Shown: positions 27,947 to 36,731, counted from the stretch's first letter. The stretch: 64,000 bases of DNA from Mycobacterium senriense (GCF_019668465.1 NZ_AP024828.1:4402001-4466000), one strand, 5' to 3'. Notes: generated by a model from the letters alone, not told the origin. A program made the numbers and translations.

Positions 27947-28588
27947 ATTCCAGCCGTACGCCAGCAGAGCGATAACGCTCGGCGCCGCCACGAACGGCGC
28001 AACGCCGACCGCCGCGCGTCCAACGAGCGGTGGCAGACGATCCTCAAGGGAGCCGCGGAAGTCTTCCGTCGCGAGGGCTTCGCCCGGGCGCGGCTCGAAG
28101 ACGTCGCCGCCGAGGTGGGCATCAACCGGGCCTCGTTGTACTACTACGTGGGCACCAAAGAGGAACTGCTGGTCGCGCTCATCGAGCAGCCGGCCTACGA
28201 GATGACCCGGCACTGCCGCGAAGCGCTCGAATCGGACGCGTCACCCGATGAGAAGTTGCGTCGCGCACTGGACTCCTACATCACCGACCTCGCCACCTAC
28301 CCCGAGCTCTTCCTGTTGTTCGGCGAAAGTCAGCACATCGCAACCATTCCCGAGGCGCAGGGCATCGTCACCAACGCCGACGCCTACGGCAAGACGCTGC
28401 TGGCGATCATCGAAGAGGGGGTGGCGGGCGGCGTGTTCCGCTCGGATCTGGACCCGCGCCTGACGATGCTCGGCATCCTGGGCATGCACAACTGGATTCA
28501 CCGGTGGTATGTCCCCGGCGGGCGCAACTCGCTGAACGAGATCGGCGACGCCTTTGCCGCCATGGTGCTCTCCGGCTTGCGGCCCTGA
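27947..28588 (+). CDS. TetR-family regulator with KstR2-like ligand domain
   Basis: ~213-residue repressor. The helix-turn-helix spans WQTILKGAAEVFRREGFARA, then LEDVAAEVGINRASLYYYVG. The ligand domain ends in GMHNWIHRWYVPGGRNSLNE, a pattern I associate with KstR2-like and FadR-type TetR proteins that bind acyl-CoA esters. The start is unusual: a perfect AGGAGG (27935-27940) lies 6 bp before an in-frame ATT at 27947 and no ATG, GTG or TTG is suitably placed; TTG at 27911 is the conventional alternative and extends the protein by 12 residues. Motif A copies upstream and around the island suggest it controls them (inference). Confidence 0.82.
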   Translation: MPAVRQQSDNARRRHERRNADRRASNERWQTILKGAAEVFRREGFARARLEDVAAEVGINRASLYYYVGTKEELLVALIEQPAYEMTRHCREALESDASPDEKLRRALDSYITDLATYPELFLLFGESQHIATIPEAQGIVTNADAYGKTLLAIIEEGVAGGVFRSDLDPRLTMLGILGMHNWIHRWYVPGGRNSLNEIGDAFAAMVLSGLRP

Positions 28589-28595
28589 CCCCAGA

Positions 28596-28607
28596 CTGTA
28601 CGCAATC
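28596..28607. promoter_or_regulatory. Island motif B (putative GntR operator), copy 1
   Basis: CTGTACGCAATC, 8 bp after the TetR stop and about 100 bp before the CMD-like gene. It matches TTGTATGCAATC at 36805 and TTGAATGCAATC at 28659 at most positions and is followed, like the other copies, by GCG. The half-sites resemble those of FadR-type GntR repressors (TTGTATACAA-like). Confidence 0.5.
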
Positions 28608-28658
28608 GCGCGATTTGTGCGGCGGCGAGCTGCGTTGACGCGGTGACCGAGCCTAAGA

Positions 28659-28670
28659 TTGAATGCAATC
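28659..28670. promoter_or_regulatory. Island motif B (putative GntR operator), copy 2
   Basis: TTGAATGCAATC, overlapping the end of a TAAGAT -10-like element and 33 bp before the ATG at 28704. It forms a small inverted repeat, GATTG-AATG-CAATC. Its place at the likely transcription start of the CMD-GntR-SDR operon fits autorepression by the GntR protein encoded second in that operon. Confidence 0.55.
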
Positions 28671-28703
28671 GCGAGTCCCTGCTGCCTGCCGAGAGGAGAC
28701 GCA

Positions 28704-29345
28704 ATGCCGCGTCTGAAGCCGATCCCGCGCGATGAAGTCACCGACGAGTTCACCCTGAAGATGTACGACTTCATGTTCGGCGATCGTGACCCGGTGGCCG
28801 AGCCCGGCACCCTCGGCGGCACTCCGGGCAACTGGTGGACGGTGATGGCGCAATCCCCCGCCGCCCTGCGCCACGCCGTGCGTGGCTTCCGCTTCTACCG
28901 CGAAGAGGTCTCCATTCGGGCCGATCACCGCGAGCTCGGCCAGATCCGGGCGGGCTGGGTGGTCGGCAGCCAGTTCGTCTACTCCCAGCACTGCAAGGCA
29001 TGCCGGTCCGCGGGGCTGTCCGAGGAGAAGATCGAGGCCATTCCGTCGTGGCAGACCGCGGATTGTTTCGATCAGACCGAGCGCCTGTTGCTGGCCTACG
29101 CGGATTGCCTTGCGGGACAGCATGGCCGGGTGCCGGAGCGGCTGATGACCCAGTTGCGGGAAGTCTTCACCGATACCGAGATCCTCGAATTCACCTACAC
29201 CACCACGATGTACGTGATGCACGCGATCATGTCGCGTGCCTTGCGGCTGGAGTTCGACGACGTGGACGACCCGACGGTCGAGGTTGTCGATACGGAAGGC
29301 GGCGGTGTGCTCGACATCGGCGCCGCGACGTCCGGGCGTGACTGA
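28704..29345 (+). CDS. Carboxymuconolactone decarboxylase/AhpD-like protein
   Basis: 213-residue helical protein of the CMD/AhpD superfamily. GAGGAG is well placed before the ATG at 28704. The core reads HRELGQIRAGWVVGSQFVYS, then QHCKACRSAGLSEEKIEAIP, which contains the HCxxC-type redox pair typical of AhpD-like rather than true decarboxylase members. It may be a peroxidase-like or hydrolytic enzyme in the island pathway; the family is functionally mixed. Its stop overlaps the GntR gene start region, so the CMD, GntR and SDR genes form one operon. Confidence 0.82.
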   Translation: MPRLKPIPRDEVTDEFTLKMYDFMFGDRDPVAEPGTLGGTPGNWWTVMAQSPAALRHAVRGFRFYREEVSIRADHRELGQIRAGWVVGSQFVYSQHCKACRSAGLSEEKIEAIPSWQTADCFDQTERLLLAYADCLAGQHGRVPERLMTQLREVFTDTEILEFTYTTTMYVMHAIMSRALRLEFDDVDDPTVEVVDTEGGGVLDIGAATSGRD

Positions 29346-30042
29346 CGTGAGCGAAATGGATGGCCGCTCGCAGCTGGCGTACCGGCTGATCAGGCGTGCC
29401 ATCGCCGAGGGTGAATTCGAGCCGGGGTCGCGCCTGGTCGAACAACGCATCGGTGAGATGTTCGACCTGTCCCGAACCCCCGTCCGAGAAGCGTTGCGGG
29501 CCTTGGCGGCAGACGGGCTGGTCACCATCGAGCGCAACCGGGGTGCGATCGTCGCGACCATGTCCGACACCGACATCCGTGACCAGTATGAGCTGCGCGC
29601 CCGGTTGGAGTCGCTGGCCGCCGAACGCGCCGCGACCCGAATGGGGGCCGACGGCATCGCGGCGCTCGACGCCGCGATCGCCGAGTTCGACCACGGTATC
29701 GAGCTGATGTCCGGCGGTTCGGCCGACGACGGACTGCGTCGTATTACCACCGCCAACAGCAACTTTCATCAGGCCATCGTCGTGGGCGCGCAGCATCGGC
29801 GATTGTCCGCGCTGCTGGAACACGCCGTCGATATTCCCTTGGTATACCAGGTGTTTCGGCATCAGACCCGGGACGAACGTGAGCGGTCGAACCTATTCCA
29901 CCGCATGGTGCGCGACGCCATCGCGGTCGGTGAGCCGGTGCGAGCCGGCGCGCTGATGGCCGAGCACATCCTGCAGGGCCGCGATTCCCTGCTCTCGTTG
30001 AGGTCGCAGCACGATCGCGAGTCCGAAACGCACGCTTCGTGA
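29338..30042 (+). CDS. GntR-family regulator with FCD ligand domain
   Basis: ~234-residue FadR/VanR-subfamily repressor. The winged helix is QLAYRLIRRAIAEGEFEPGS, then VEQRIGEMFDLSRTPVREAL and DGLVTIERNRGAIVA. The FCD domain follows, with RARLESLAAERAATR and metal/ligand histidines in ANSNFHQAIVVGAQHRRL and HRMVRDAIAVG. GTGs at 29338 and 29347 and an ATG at 29356 are all possible starts; the first overlaps the CMD stop. Its stop overlaps the SDR start (GTGA). FCD regulators bind carboxylates or acyl-CoAs. Motif B copies here and before the acyl-CoA dehydrogenase suggest its operators (inference). Confidence 0.85.
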   Translation: MTDVSEMDGRSQLAYRLIRRAIAEGEFEPGSRLVEQRIGEMFDLSRTPVREALRALAADGLVTIERNRGAIVATMSDTDIRDQYELRARLESLAAERAATRMGADGIAALDAAIAEFDHGIELMSGGSADDGLRRITTANSNFHQAIVVGAQHRRLSALLEHAVDIPLVYQVFRHQTRDERERSNLFHRMVRDAIAVGEPVRAGALMAEHILQGRDSLLSLRSQHDRESETHAS

Positions 30043-30809
30043 CCGTCGGCGTCGGCGAGCGGTTCCGGTTGGACGATCGCGTCGCCGTCGTGACGGGGGC
30101 GACGTCCGAATTGGGGCTGGCGATCGCGCGGGCGCTGGGCGCCGCGGGGGCGCGGATTGCCCTGGCGAGCCGGCGTCTCGAGCAGGTCGAAGCGCGCTGC
30201 GCGGAGCTGCGTGATGACGGCATCGACGCGGCGGCCTTCCGGGTGAACGTCGCCGATCCCGGATCATGCGCGGCCGCGACGGATCAGGTCGTCGATCGGT
30301 TCGGCGGCGTGGACGTGCTGGTCAACAACGCCGGAGTGGGCACCGCCGCTCCGGCGACGCGTGAAGATCCCGAACAGTTCCGGCACACCATCGAGGTGAA
30401 CCTGATGGGCGCCTACTGGATGAGCCAGGCGTGCGGGCGGGTGATGCGGCCCGGTTCAGCCGTGGTGATGATCAGCAGCATCCTGGGGGTGACCACGACG
30501 ACGCTGCCGCAGGCGGGCTACGTGTCGAGCAAGGCCGGGCTGCTGGGACTCACCCGCGATCTGGCCCGACAGTGGACCGGCCGCAAGGGTATTCGGGTCA
30601 ATGCCCTGGCGCCGGGGTTCCTGTCCACCGGGCTGACCGAACTCACGCCGGACGGGTTCAACGACGACTTCGTGGCGTCCCGGGTACCGGCGGCGCGGTT
30701 GGGCGAACCCGACGAGGTCGCCGCCGCGGTGTTGTTCCTGGCGAGCCCGGCGTCCTCATTTGTCAGTGGGGCGGTGCTGCCTGTTGACGGCGGCGCCCTG
30801 ATCACCTGA
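30039..30809 (+). CDS. Short-chain dehydrogenase/reductase of the catabolic island
   Basis: 256-residue classical SDR. The cofactor site is VVTGATSELGLAIARALG; NNAGVG and the active-site serine in VVMISSILGV are present, followed by YVSSK as YxxxK. The C-terminus SFVSGAVLPVDGGALIT is the usual ending. It oxidises or reduces a hydroxy/keto intermediate, probably an acyl-CoA or cyclic alcohol in this setting (inference). Translation is coupled to the GntR gene by a GTGA overlap. Its last 54 bp overlap the end of the convergent LLM gene (30756-31697), an unusually long tail-to-tail overlap. Confidence 0.87.
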   Translation: MTVGVGERFRLDDRVAVVTGATSELGLAIARALGAAGARIALASRRLEQVEARCAELRDDGIDAAAFRVNVADPGSCAAATDQVVDRFGGVDVLVNNAGVGTAAPATREDPEQFRHTIEVNLMGAYWMSQACGRVMRPGSAVVMISSILGVTTTTLPQAGYVSSKAGLLGLTRDLARQWTGRKGIRVNALAPGFLSTGLTELTPDGFNDDFVASRVPAARLGEPDEVAAAVLFLASPASSFVSGAVLPVDGGALIT

Positions 30810-31697
30810 CCGGCGGGCGAATAACAGGCCCCGCAGGTGTTCGGTGACGGCGGGGTCGATCAGGTCCGGCTCGTAGAGCAGGTCCGGCGGAAAGTACAGC
30901 ACAATCTCGTCGATGCCCAGCTGCTGCCAGCCGGCCACCCATTCATCGAACGCCTGGACCGACGACCAGATCGGATCCGGCGTGGTGGCCGGGCTGCCGG
31001 CCAGGATCTGTCGGCGGATGGTGGCCGGGTCGCGGCCCAATTCGGCGCAGAACTCGTCGAGGGAAGCCGACCGCCGCGCGGTGATGTCCAGCAACTCCGA
31101 CGACGACAGCCCCCATCCGCCGAAGGAGCTCCAGATGTCACCGAACCGCGCGGCCAATCGCAGGCTCGAACGATCATGTGCGGCAACGCAGATCGGCGGC
31201 CGGGGCCGTTGCAGCGGCGCGGGCCGCAACCGGAAGTTGCGTACGGCGTAGTGGGCGCCGGAAAAGTCCACCGGTTCGGCACGCAGCAACCCATCGACCA
31301 GCTCGACCGCTTCGGCGAATCGGGCCGCGCGTTCGTCGCGCGCCCAGGGTTCGGTGCCGACGAACTCGTGATCGGTGGGCGCGTATCCGGCTCCGATACC
31401 CAGTTGCAGGCGGCCGCCGGACATGTTCTCGACGGTGATGGCCTGACGGGCCAGCATCACCGGATGGCGCAGGATGACATTGGACACCAACGGCCCCAGC
31501 AGAATGCGGCGGGTGCAGTTGGCCAAACCGGCCAGCGTGGTGAAGGCGTCGAACCAATTCGACCGGGGCGCTTGCGGATTGGCGCCGTGGTCGTCGATCC
31601 ACAGGCTGCGAAAGCCCAACTCCTCGGCCCGCTCGCAACGGGCCGCCAGCGTGGCCCAGGCGACGTTGGGAAACAGCAGCGCTCCGAAGTCGGTCAC
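30756..31697 (-). CDS. LLM-class (F420-type) flavin-dependent oxidoreductase
   Basis: 313 residues, shorter and different from the other LLM proteins here. DFGALLFPNVAWATLAARCE opens the barrel; ILLGPLVSNVILRHPVMLAR, then TVENMSGGRLQLGIGAGYAP and DHEFVGTEPWARDERAARF match the F420-dependent LLM subfamily of actinobacteria. It starts at GTG within the stop of the upstream LLM gene (GTGA), so the two are translated together; a two-LLM operon suggests sequential oxidation steps. Its 3' end overlaps the SDR gene by 54 bp. F420 use is inferred from the subfamily. Confidence 0.82.
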   Translation of the reverse strand: MTDFGALLFPNVAWATLAARCERAEELGFRSLWIDDHGANPQAPRSNWFDAFTTLAGLANCTRRILLGPLVSNVILRHPVMLARQAITVENMSGGRLQLGIGAGYAPTDHEFVGTEPWARDERAARFAEAVELVDGLLRAEPVDFSGAHYAVRNFRLRPAPLQRPRPPICVAAHDRSSLRLAARFGDIWSSFGGWGLSSSELLDITARRSASLDEFCAELGRDPATIRRQILAGSPATTPDPIWSSVQAFDEWVAGWQQLGIDEIVLYFPPDLLYEPDLIDPAVTEHLRGLLFARRSGDQGAAVNRQHRPTDK

Positions 31698-32893
31698 CGG
31701 CCCGCGTGCAGGGCGTCGGTCTCGGCCTCGTTCTCGGCGCGGCGACGGGCGTCGCGCTCTTCCAGGAATTGCTGTGTCGCACCGACGATCGCGTTGGTGA
31801 TGTTGCCCATCAGCGTTTCACGATGGAAGATCGTCCAGTCGCGGCTGCGCTCGAGCGGCTCGAGGGAATCCTGAAACGCGGGCATGACGTAGCGGCTGAT
31901 CATCTCGTAGGAGCGCAGCGTGGCCTCGCGGTTGGCCCATTCGTGGGCCATCAGCAGATAGGTGCCGAAGCCCCCGGACTGCTTCTCCAGCCGGCGCAGC
32001 TGCTCGATCGCCATGTCGGGTGTGCCGATGACGCCCACACCGGTCTCGTTGACGGCGGACACGATGTCTTCGCCGGGATCGAAATCACCCAGAATCGGTA
32101 TGGCCCCGACGTTCTGGAAGTAGTCGACCCATTGCGCCAGACCGGCTTCGACGTCCTTGCGGGCCTGTTCCTCGGATTCGGCGATGTGCATCGGCCCGCA
32201 CATCCGCCAGCCCTGCCGGCTCACGGTGGTTCCGTGCGCGGCGGCGGTTTCTGTTGCGGTGCGCCAATTTCGGGCCAGCGCATCGAAGGCCTTCTTCTGG
32301 GTGGCCGCGATCGACAGCAGCCCGATGCCGAATTTGCCCGCCGCCACCGGGCCGGACGGGGATGCGGTCACCGCCACGCTGACCTCGATGTTGGGCTTGC
32401 TGTAGGGGCGCAGCTGCAATCGGGCGTCACGCAGCGTGAACCAGTCGGTCTGCCGGTTCACCGGTGCCTCGTCGCGCCACAGTTCAAGTACCGCCTCGAG
32501 GGACTCGAGCATCATGTCGCGCTGGCGCGTGGTCTCGATGCCCATCATGTAGGCGTCCCCGGGCAGCGCGCCCGGCCCGACGCCGACGATCAGGCGCCCA
32601 CGGGTCAGGTGGTCGAGTTGCACCATGCGGTCGGCGAACATGAACGGGTGGTGGTACGGCAACGACGCCACCCCGGTGCCCAACCGGATGCGCTTGGTGC
32701 GGGCGGCGGCCGTCGCGATCATCAGGTCCGGCGCGCCGATGATTTCCGTTCCGCCCGAGTGGTGTTCGCCGAACCAGGCCTCCTCGTAGCCGAGCTCCTC
32801 TACGGCCTCGACTAATTGCAGGTCACGCTCGAATGCGAGCGTCGGATTGTCGCCGACCATGTGATACGGGGCGATGAAGACACCAAAGCGCAT
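31694..32893 (-). CDS. LLM-class flavin-dependent oxidoreductase
   Basis: 399 residues, paralogous to the LLM proteins at 25814 and 55177. MRFGVFIAPYHMVGDNPTLA opens it; EEAWFGEHHSGGTEIIGAPD, then RIRLGTGVASLPYHHPFMFA and RLIVGVGPGALPGDAYMMGI are the conserved blocks. It is likely a limonene-monooxygenase-type or alkanal-type monooxygenase; the substrate is unreadable. It is the first gene of a two-LLM operon. A copy of motif A lies 8 bp upstream of the ATG, so a bound repressor would block initiation directly. Its C-terminal tail is Arg/Glu-rich. Confidence 0.87.
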   Translation of the reverse strand: MRFGVFIAPYHMVGDNPTLAFERDLQLVEAVEELGYEEAWFGEHHSGGTEIIGAPDLMIATAAARTKRIRLGTGVASLPYHHPFMFADRMVQLDHLTRGRLIVGVGPGALPGDAYMMGIETTRQRDMMLESLEAVLELWRDEAPVNRQTDWFTLRDARLQLRPYSKPNIEVSVAVTASPSGPVAAGKFGIGLLSIAATQKKAFDALARNWRTATETAAAHGTTVSRQGWRMCGPMHIAESEEQARKDVEAGLAQWVDYFQNVGAIPILGDFDPGEDIVSAVNETGVGVIGTPDMAIEQLRRLEKQSGGFGTYLLMAHEWANREATLRSYEMISRYVMPAFQDSLEPLERSRDWTIFHRETLMGNITNAIVGATQQFLEERDARRRAENEAETDALHAGR

Positions 32894-32901
32894 GGCTTGA
32901 A

Positions 32902-32919
32902 TCTACGTCTACGTTCACG
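32902..32919. promoter_or_regulatory. Island motif A (putative TetR operator), copy 3
   Basis: TCTACGTCTACGTTCACG, 8 bp upstream of the LLM start at 32893 on the minus strand. It matches copy 1 at 16 and copy 2 at 16 of 18 positions by eye, and continues with GTTCATGCAAG, close to the flank of copy 1. Its closeness to the start codon suggests a leaderless or nearly leaderless transcript. Confidence 0.6.
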
Positions 32920-33028
32920 TTCATGCAAGCGGTCGTGCCGTGCGGGCGCGAGGGCACGGTTGGGGTACCGGCCTAAGTCCAATGGTGGCGACCCGCCGCG
33001 CCCGGCAACGCCGCGCTTGCGATCGCCA

Positions 33029-34402
33029 CTAGTCCAGGGCGGCGGCGTGCCGCGCCAGGCGCTTGGCGCGTTCCATGTCGTAGTGCTTGCGCGTCACGAG
33101 CCGCTGCGCGAACAGCCCGCCGCCGGATTGCACATTGGTCACCAGGTGCCAGCCGCCGTAGGAATCGGCGGTGGTGTCACGGATGGCGTGGAACAGTTTG
33201 GCGCGCGCGTCTCCGGATACCTCGGATGCCCCGGTCAAATACTTGCGCAACTGCGGGCCGATGTCCGGGTTGTCCAGGTCCGCCATGGACGGCGTGGTGA
33301 TCACTCCGCCGCCGGCGATGTCGTGTAAGTGCCGCACCATCAAGTTGAAGTTCGCCGCGCCAAGGTATTTGGTCGCGTTCGTGTACAGGTCGTCGGGATA
33401 GTAGTAGCCCTCGGGCGTGGTGTGCGCGTTGCTGATCGCGGCCTCCATGCCGGCCCGCAGGTTGGTGGCATGGATCATCATCTCGTCGATCTTCTCCCGG
33501 ATGTGCGACACCCGGGCGGTGCCGTTGGCCTCGGCCATCAACTGAGCCAGGCCCACCATCTCGTCGGCCTGTTCCACCATCACCGCGGTGCCGCCGAGGC
33601 GCTCCCACAGGCCCAGTGAGTGCGCGAAGATTCCGGCCTGTGTCGCAACGCCATCGAGGAAGACGTGCTCGGTCGGGACGAACACGTCGTCGAAGATCAC
33701 GAACCCGTCGGGCATGCTGCGCCGCGCGCTCACCGGGTAGTCGCGCTCGTCGCCGCCGCGGGCCTGCACGGTGCGGCTGATGACGTGTACGCCGGGGGCG
33801 TTGACCGGGACCGCGCAGGCGATGGCGTAGTCCTCCTCCCCCGGCTTCATCGACTTGGTCGGCATCACCATCAGGTGATGGGCGAACGGTGCGGCGCTGA
33901 TGTGCAGCTTGGCGCCGCGGATCACCACGCCGTCGTCGCGGCGCTCCACCACCCGCACGTATTGGTCGGCGTCGTCCTGCGCGGACGGCGCCTTCGATCG
34001 GTCGCCCTTGGAGTCGGTGATGCATTCGGCGATTCGGATGTCGTCCCGGCGTGCCTGTGCCACATAGCCATCGATGCGGGCGACCAACTCGGGATGGGCG
34101 TCGGCCAGTCGCGCCGCCGCCACCACGAGCGTCATCAGCGACTGGTAGGTGACGTTGAGCAGCAGGTCCATGGCGGTGAGGATCGGCACCCGATCGCGCA
34201 GTTCCTCGACGCTGCGCGGCGCCTCCACCAACGGGTTCACCGCGTCGGCGTCGGGGCGGTAGTACTCGTCGTAGCCCGCGGCCACCGCGTCGAGCGCGGG
34301 CGCCAGCAGCGGATCGGTGTCCATGTCGGTGACCAGCTTGCCGTCCTGGTAGATCCGCCGTCCGTCGCGAAGTGAATTTTTGTACTGCTCGCCGGTCATC
34401 AT
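33029..34402 (-). CDS. HpaB/4-hydroxyphenylacetate 3-hydroxylase-family flavoprotein
   Basis: 457 residues with the acyl-CoA-dehydrogenase-like fold shared by HpaB hydroxylases and 4-hydroxybutyryl-CoA dehydratase (AbfD). ITDSKGDRSKAPSAQDD, then RVVERRDDGVVIRGAKLHIS and PFAHHLMVMPTKSM match the group. AbfD binds a [4Fe-4S] cluster through cysteines near its residues 99/103 and 299 and a histidine near 292. The matching regions here (ILTAMDLLLNVTYQSL and GLWERLGGTAVMV) lack them, so a flavin hydroxylase or related role is favoured. GGAG precedes the tandem ATG. It is second in an operon with the fused acyl-CoA dehydrogenase, 17 bp downstream. Confidence 0.82.
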   Translation of the reverse strand: MMTGEQYKNSLRDGRRIYQDGKLVTDMDTDPLLAPALDAVAAGYDEYYRPDADAVNPLVEAPRSVEELRDRVPILTAMDLLLNVTYQSLMTLVVAAARLADAHPELVARIDGYVAQARRDDIRIAECITDSKGDRSKAPSAQDDADQYVRVVERRDDGVVIRGAKLHISAAPFAHHLMVMPTKSMKPGEEDYAIACAVPVNAPGVHVISRTVQARGGDERDYPVSARRSMPDGFVIFDDVFVPTEHVFLDGVATQAGIFAHSLGLWERLGGTAVMVEQADEMVGLAQLMAEANGTARVSHIREKIDEMMIHATNLRAGMEAAISNAHTTPEGYYYPDDLYTNATKYLGAANFNLMVRHLHDIAGGGVITTPSMADLDNPDIGPQLRKYLTGASEVSGDARAKLFHAIRDTTADSYGGWHLVTNVQSGGGLFAQRLVTRKHYDMERAKRLARHAAALD

Positions 34403-34419
34403 GGTCGGTGCGCTCTCCT

Positions 34420-36731
34420 CTATCGACTGGTCCGCTGGTTGAAGGGCTTGTCACGGTCGGGGTCGGCTTCGCGGGGGAGTCCGAGCACGCGCTCGGCGAT
34501 GATGTTGCGTTGGATCTCCGAGGTGCCACCTGCGATGCAGTATTTCTTCATCTCCAGGAATGACCTTGTGCCCGGCGGCATTTCGGTACCGGTGGGCCAG
34601 CCCATGGTGAGTTCGGGCTGCAGGTCGATACGGATGCGGCCCGCGCGCTCATGCAGGTCCGCGCTGACGAGTTTGCGGATCGAGTCGATGGCCCCGGGGT
34701 TGCGGTCCGCGGCGACGCTGGCCCGGAAGCTAGCGCTCTGCAGCGCGCGTTCGTCGACGAGCATGTGCTGCAAGCGATCTCGCACGTCGGCGCGCAGCCA
34801 CGCCCCGCTGTCCACCGCTTCGGCGATCAGCTGGTCGGCCACTCCAGGCCCGACGACGGGAGGCCCGGTGAGGCTGTTGCGCTCCTGCATCAGCGTGCTG
34901 ATACCGACCTTCCATCCGGCGTTCAGTGGGCCCAGGCGCGCCGAGTCCGGCAGTACACCTCGGTCAGGAAGACCTCGTTGAATTCGGCGTCGCCGGTCAT
35001 CTGCCGAAGCGGCCGCACCTCCACGCCCCGCGTGCGCATATCGAGCAGGAAATACGTGATGCCGGCATGCTTGGGCAGCGTCGGATCGGTGCGGGCCATC
35101 AGCAGCCCGAAGTCGGCCGTGTTGGCGAACGAACTCCAGATCTTCTGCCCGTTGACCAGCCAGCGGTCGTCGTCGATCCGCACGGCCGAGGTGGACAGCG
35201 ACGCCAGGTCCGACCCGGCGCCGGGCTCGCTGAACAGCTGACACCACCGGTGATCCCCGCGAGCCAGCGGTCGTAGGTAGGTATCACGCTGTTCGTCGGT
35301 GCCCCACTGCAGAATCGTCGGCCCCGCCAGCCACACGCCGACGAAATCCTCCTCGGGCCGGTCGATGCCGCGGCGGCGCAGCTCCTCCACTGCGGCACCG
35401 CCTTCGTCGCGGCCCAGGCCGCGCCCGCCGTATTCGGCCGGCCAGGTCGGCGTGGCCCAGCCGGCCTCGCCGAGGCGGCGATACCAGTCGCGCCGCACGG
35501 GCGAATATCTCTCGCCGGGTGGCGGCGGTGTGTGGTCGTTGGCGAGCTCGTCGGTCGCGTTGTCGGCCAGCCACCGGCGCAGCTCGTCGAGCGCAGGCGA
35601 TTGGCCTTGGACCTCGGCCGAAACGGTTGCCGTTGCCGCCGAACGGTTTTCGGCAACCGCCACGCCGAGCCGGTCGCGGTGCGCCGACGGCGTCGCGAAC
35701 ACGTACTGGTTGGCCTTGGCGCGCCGCAGGTACAGGTGCGCGACATGCTCCCAGGTGTAGCCGATGCCGCCGTGCAGCTGGATCATCTCGGCCGCGTTCT
35801 GGACGGCTGCGTCCCCGGACCCCGCCGCGGCCACCGTCACGGCGAACTCCGCGTCGGCAGCATCGTCGGCCAGCTGCCGGATCGCATACCAGGCGCTACC
35901 GGCGCACAATTCGGCCCGCACCGTGGCGTCGGCGAGGCGGTGCTTGAGGGCTTGGAACGCCCCGATCTGCCGGCCGAACTGCCGGCGATCCAACAGATAC
36001 TGCTTGGTGAGCGTGACGCAATGCTCGGCGAGTACCGCCTGCTCGGCGGCCAGCAGTGCCGTCGCGCGCAGGCGCACCCGGGCCAGCACCGCCTCGGCCG
36101 CACCCGCCGCGCCGACCTGACGGGCCGGGGCGGCGGTCAACCGGAGATTCGCGAGTCCGCTGCTGGGGTCCAGGGTGGACAGCCGCTCGCGGTCCATACC
36201 GTCGGGGCCTGTCACGGCGTACAGCGTGGTGCCGCCGTCGGTATCCGCGGCGACCAGGACGACGTGCGCGTCGGCGCCGTCGGGAACGTGCTGGAATTCG
36301 CCGGATATCACCCAATCCGTCCCCTGGCGCTCGGCCCGGCCGGTGCCGTCGGCCAGTGTGGCGGTCAGCTCACCGGCGACGAGTTTCGGCAGCAGTTCCG
36401 CGCACGCGGTGTCGTCGCCGGAGGCCAGCAGCGCTTCGGCCGCCAGGCAGGTGGTGGCCAAATAGGGCAGTGCCGCCAGCTCGCGCGCGAGTTCCTCGCA
36501 GACGACCGCCTGCTCGTCCAGGCCGGCACCGCTGCCGCCGTACCGCTCCGGAACGGCGATCCCGAGCAGTCCCAATTCGGCGAGCTCGGTCCACCCCGCC
36601 TCACGTGCCGCCGCGGGATCGGTGTGCCGCGTTTGGTGCAGGGGTAGGCGCTTGCTGACAAATTTGCGCACCATGGCGCGCAGTTCGTCGAGTTCGGAGG
36701 CAGACGACAGCGCGTCGAGCGAGACGGCCAT
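34420..36731 (-). pseudogene. Fused two-domain acyl-CoA dehydrogenase (FadE-like), frameshifted
   Basis: Two acyl-CoA dehydrogenase domains in one gene, as in FadE34-type proteins. The first domain runs from MAVSLDALSSASELDEL to about GYTWEHVAHLYLRR; the second starts near SPVRRDWYRRLGEAGWATPT and ends with GGTSEIQRNIIAERVLGLPR. The frame breaks near 34952: it reads EVFLTEVY then CRTRRAWAH-stop. Adding one C on the plus strand between 34952 and 34953 restores VPDSARLGPLNAGWKVGIS and the remaining ~180 residues, giving ~770 aa. So a one-base deletion splits a gene that is otherwise undamaged. The start at 36731 is supported by a leaderless promoter; the frame is open further upstream. HpaB-like gene follows by 17 bp. 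Confidence 0.83.

Noticed and set aside
33029..34402. 4-hydroxybutyryl-CoA dehydratase (AbfD)
   Set aside because: The residues that would bind its [4Fe-4S] cluster are missing.
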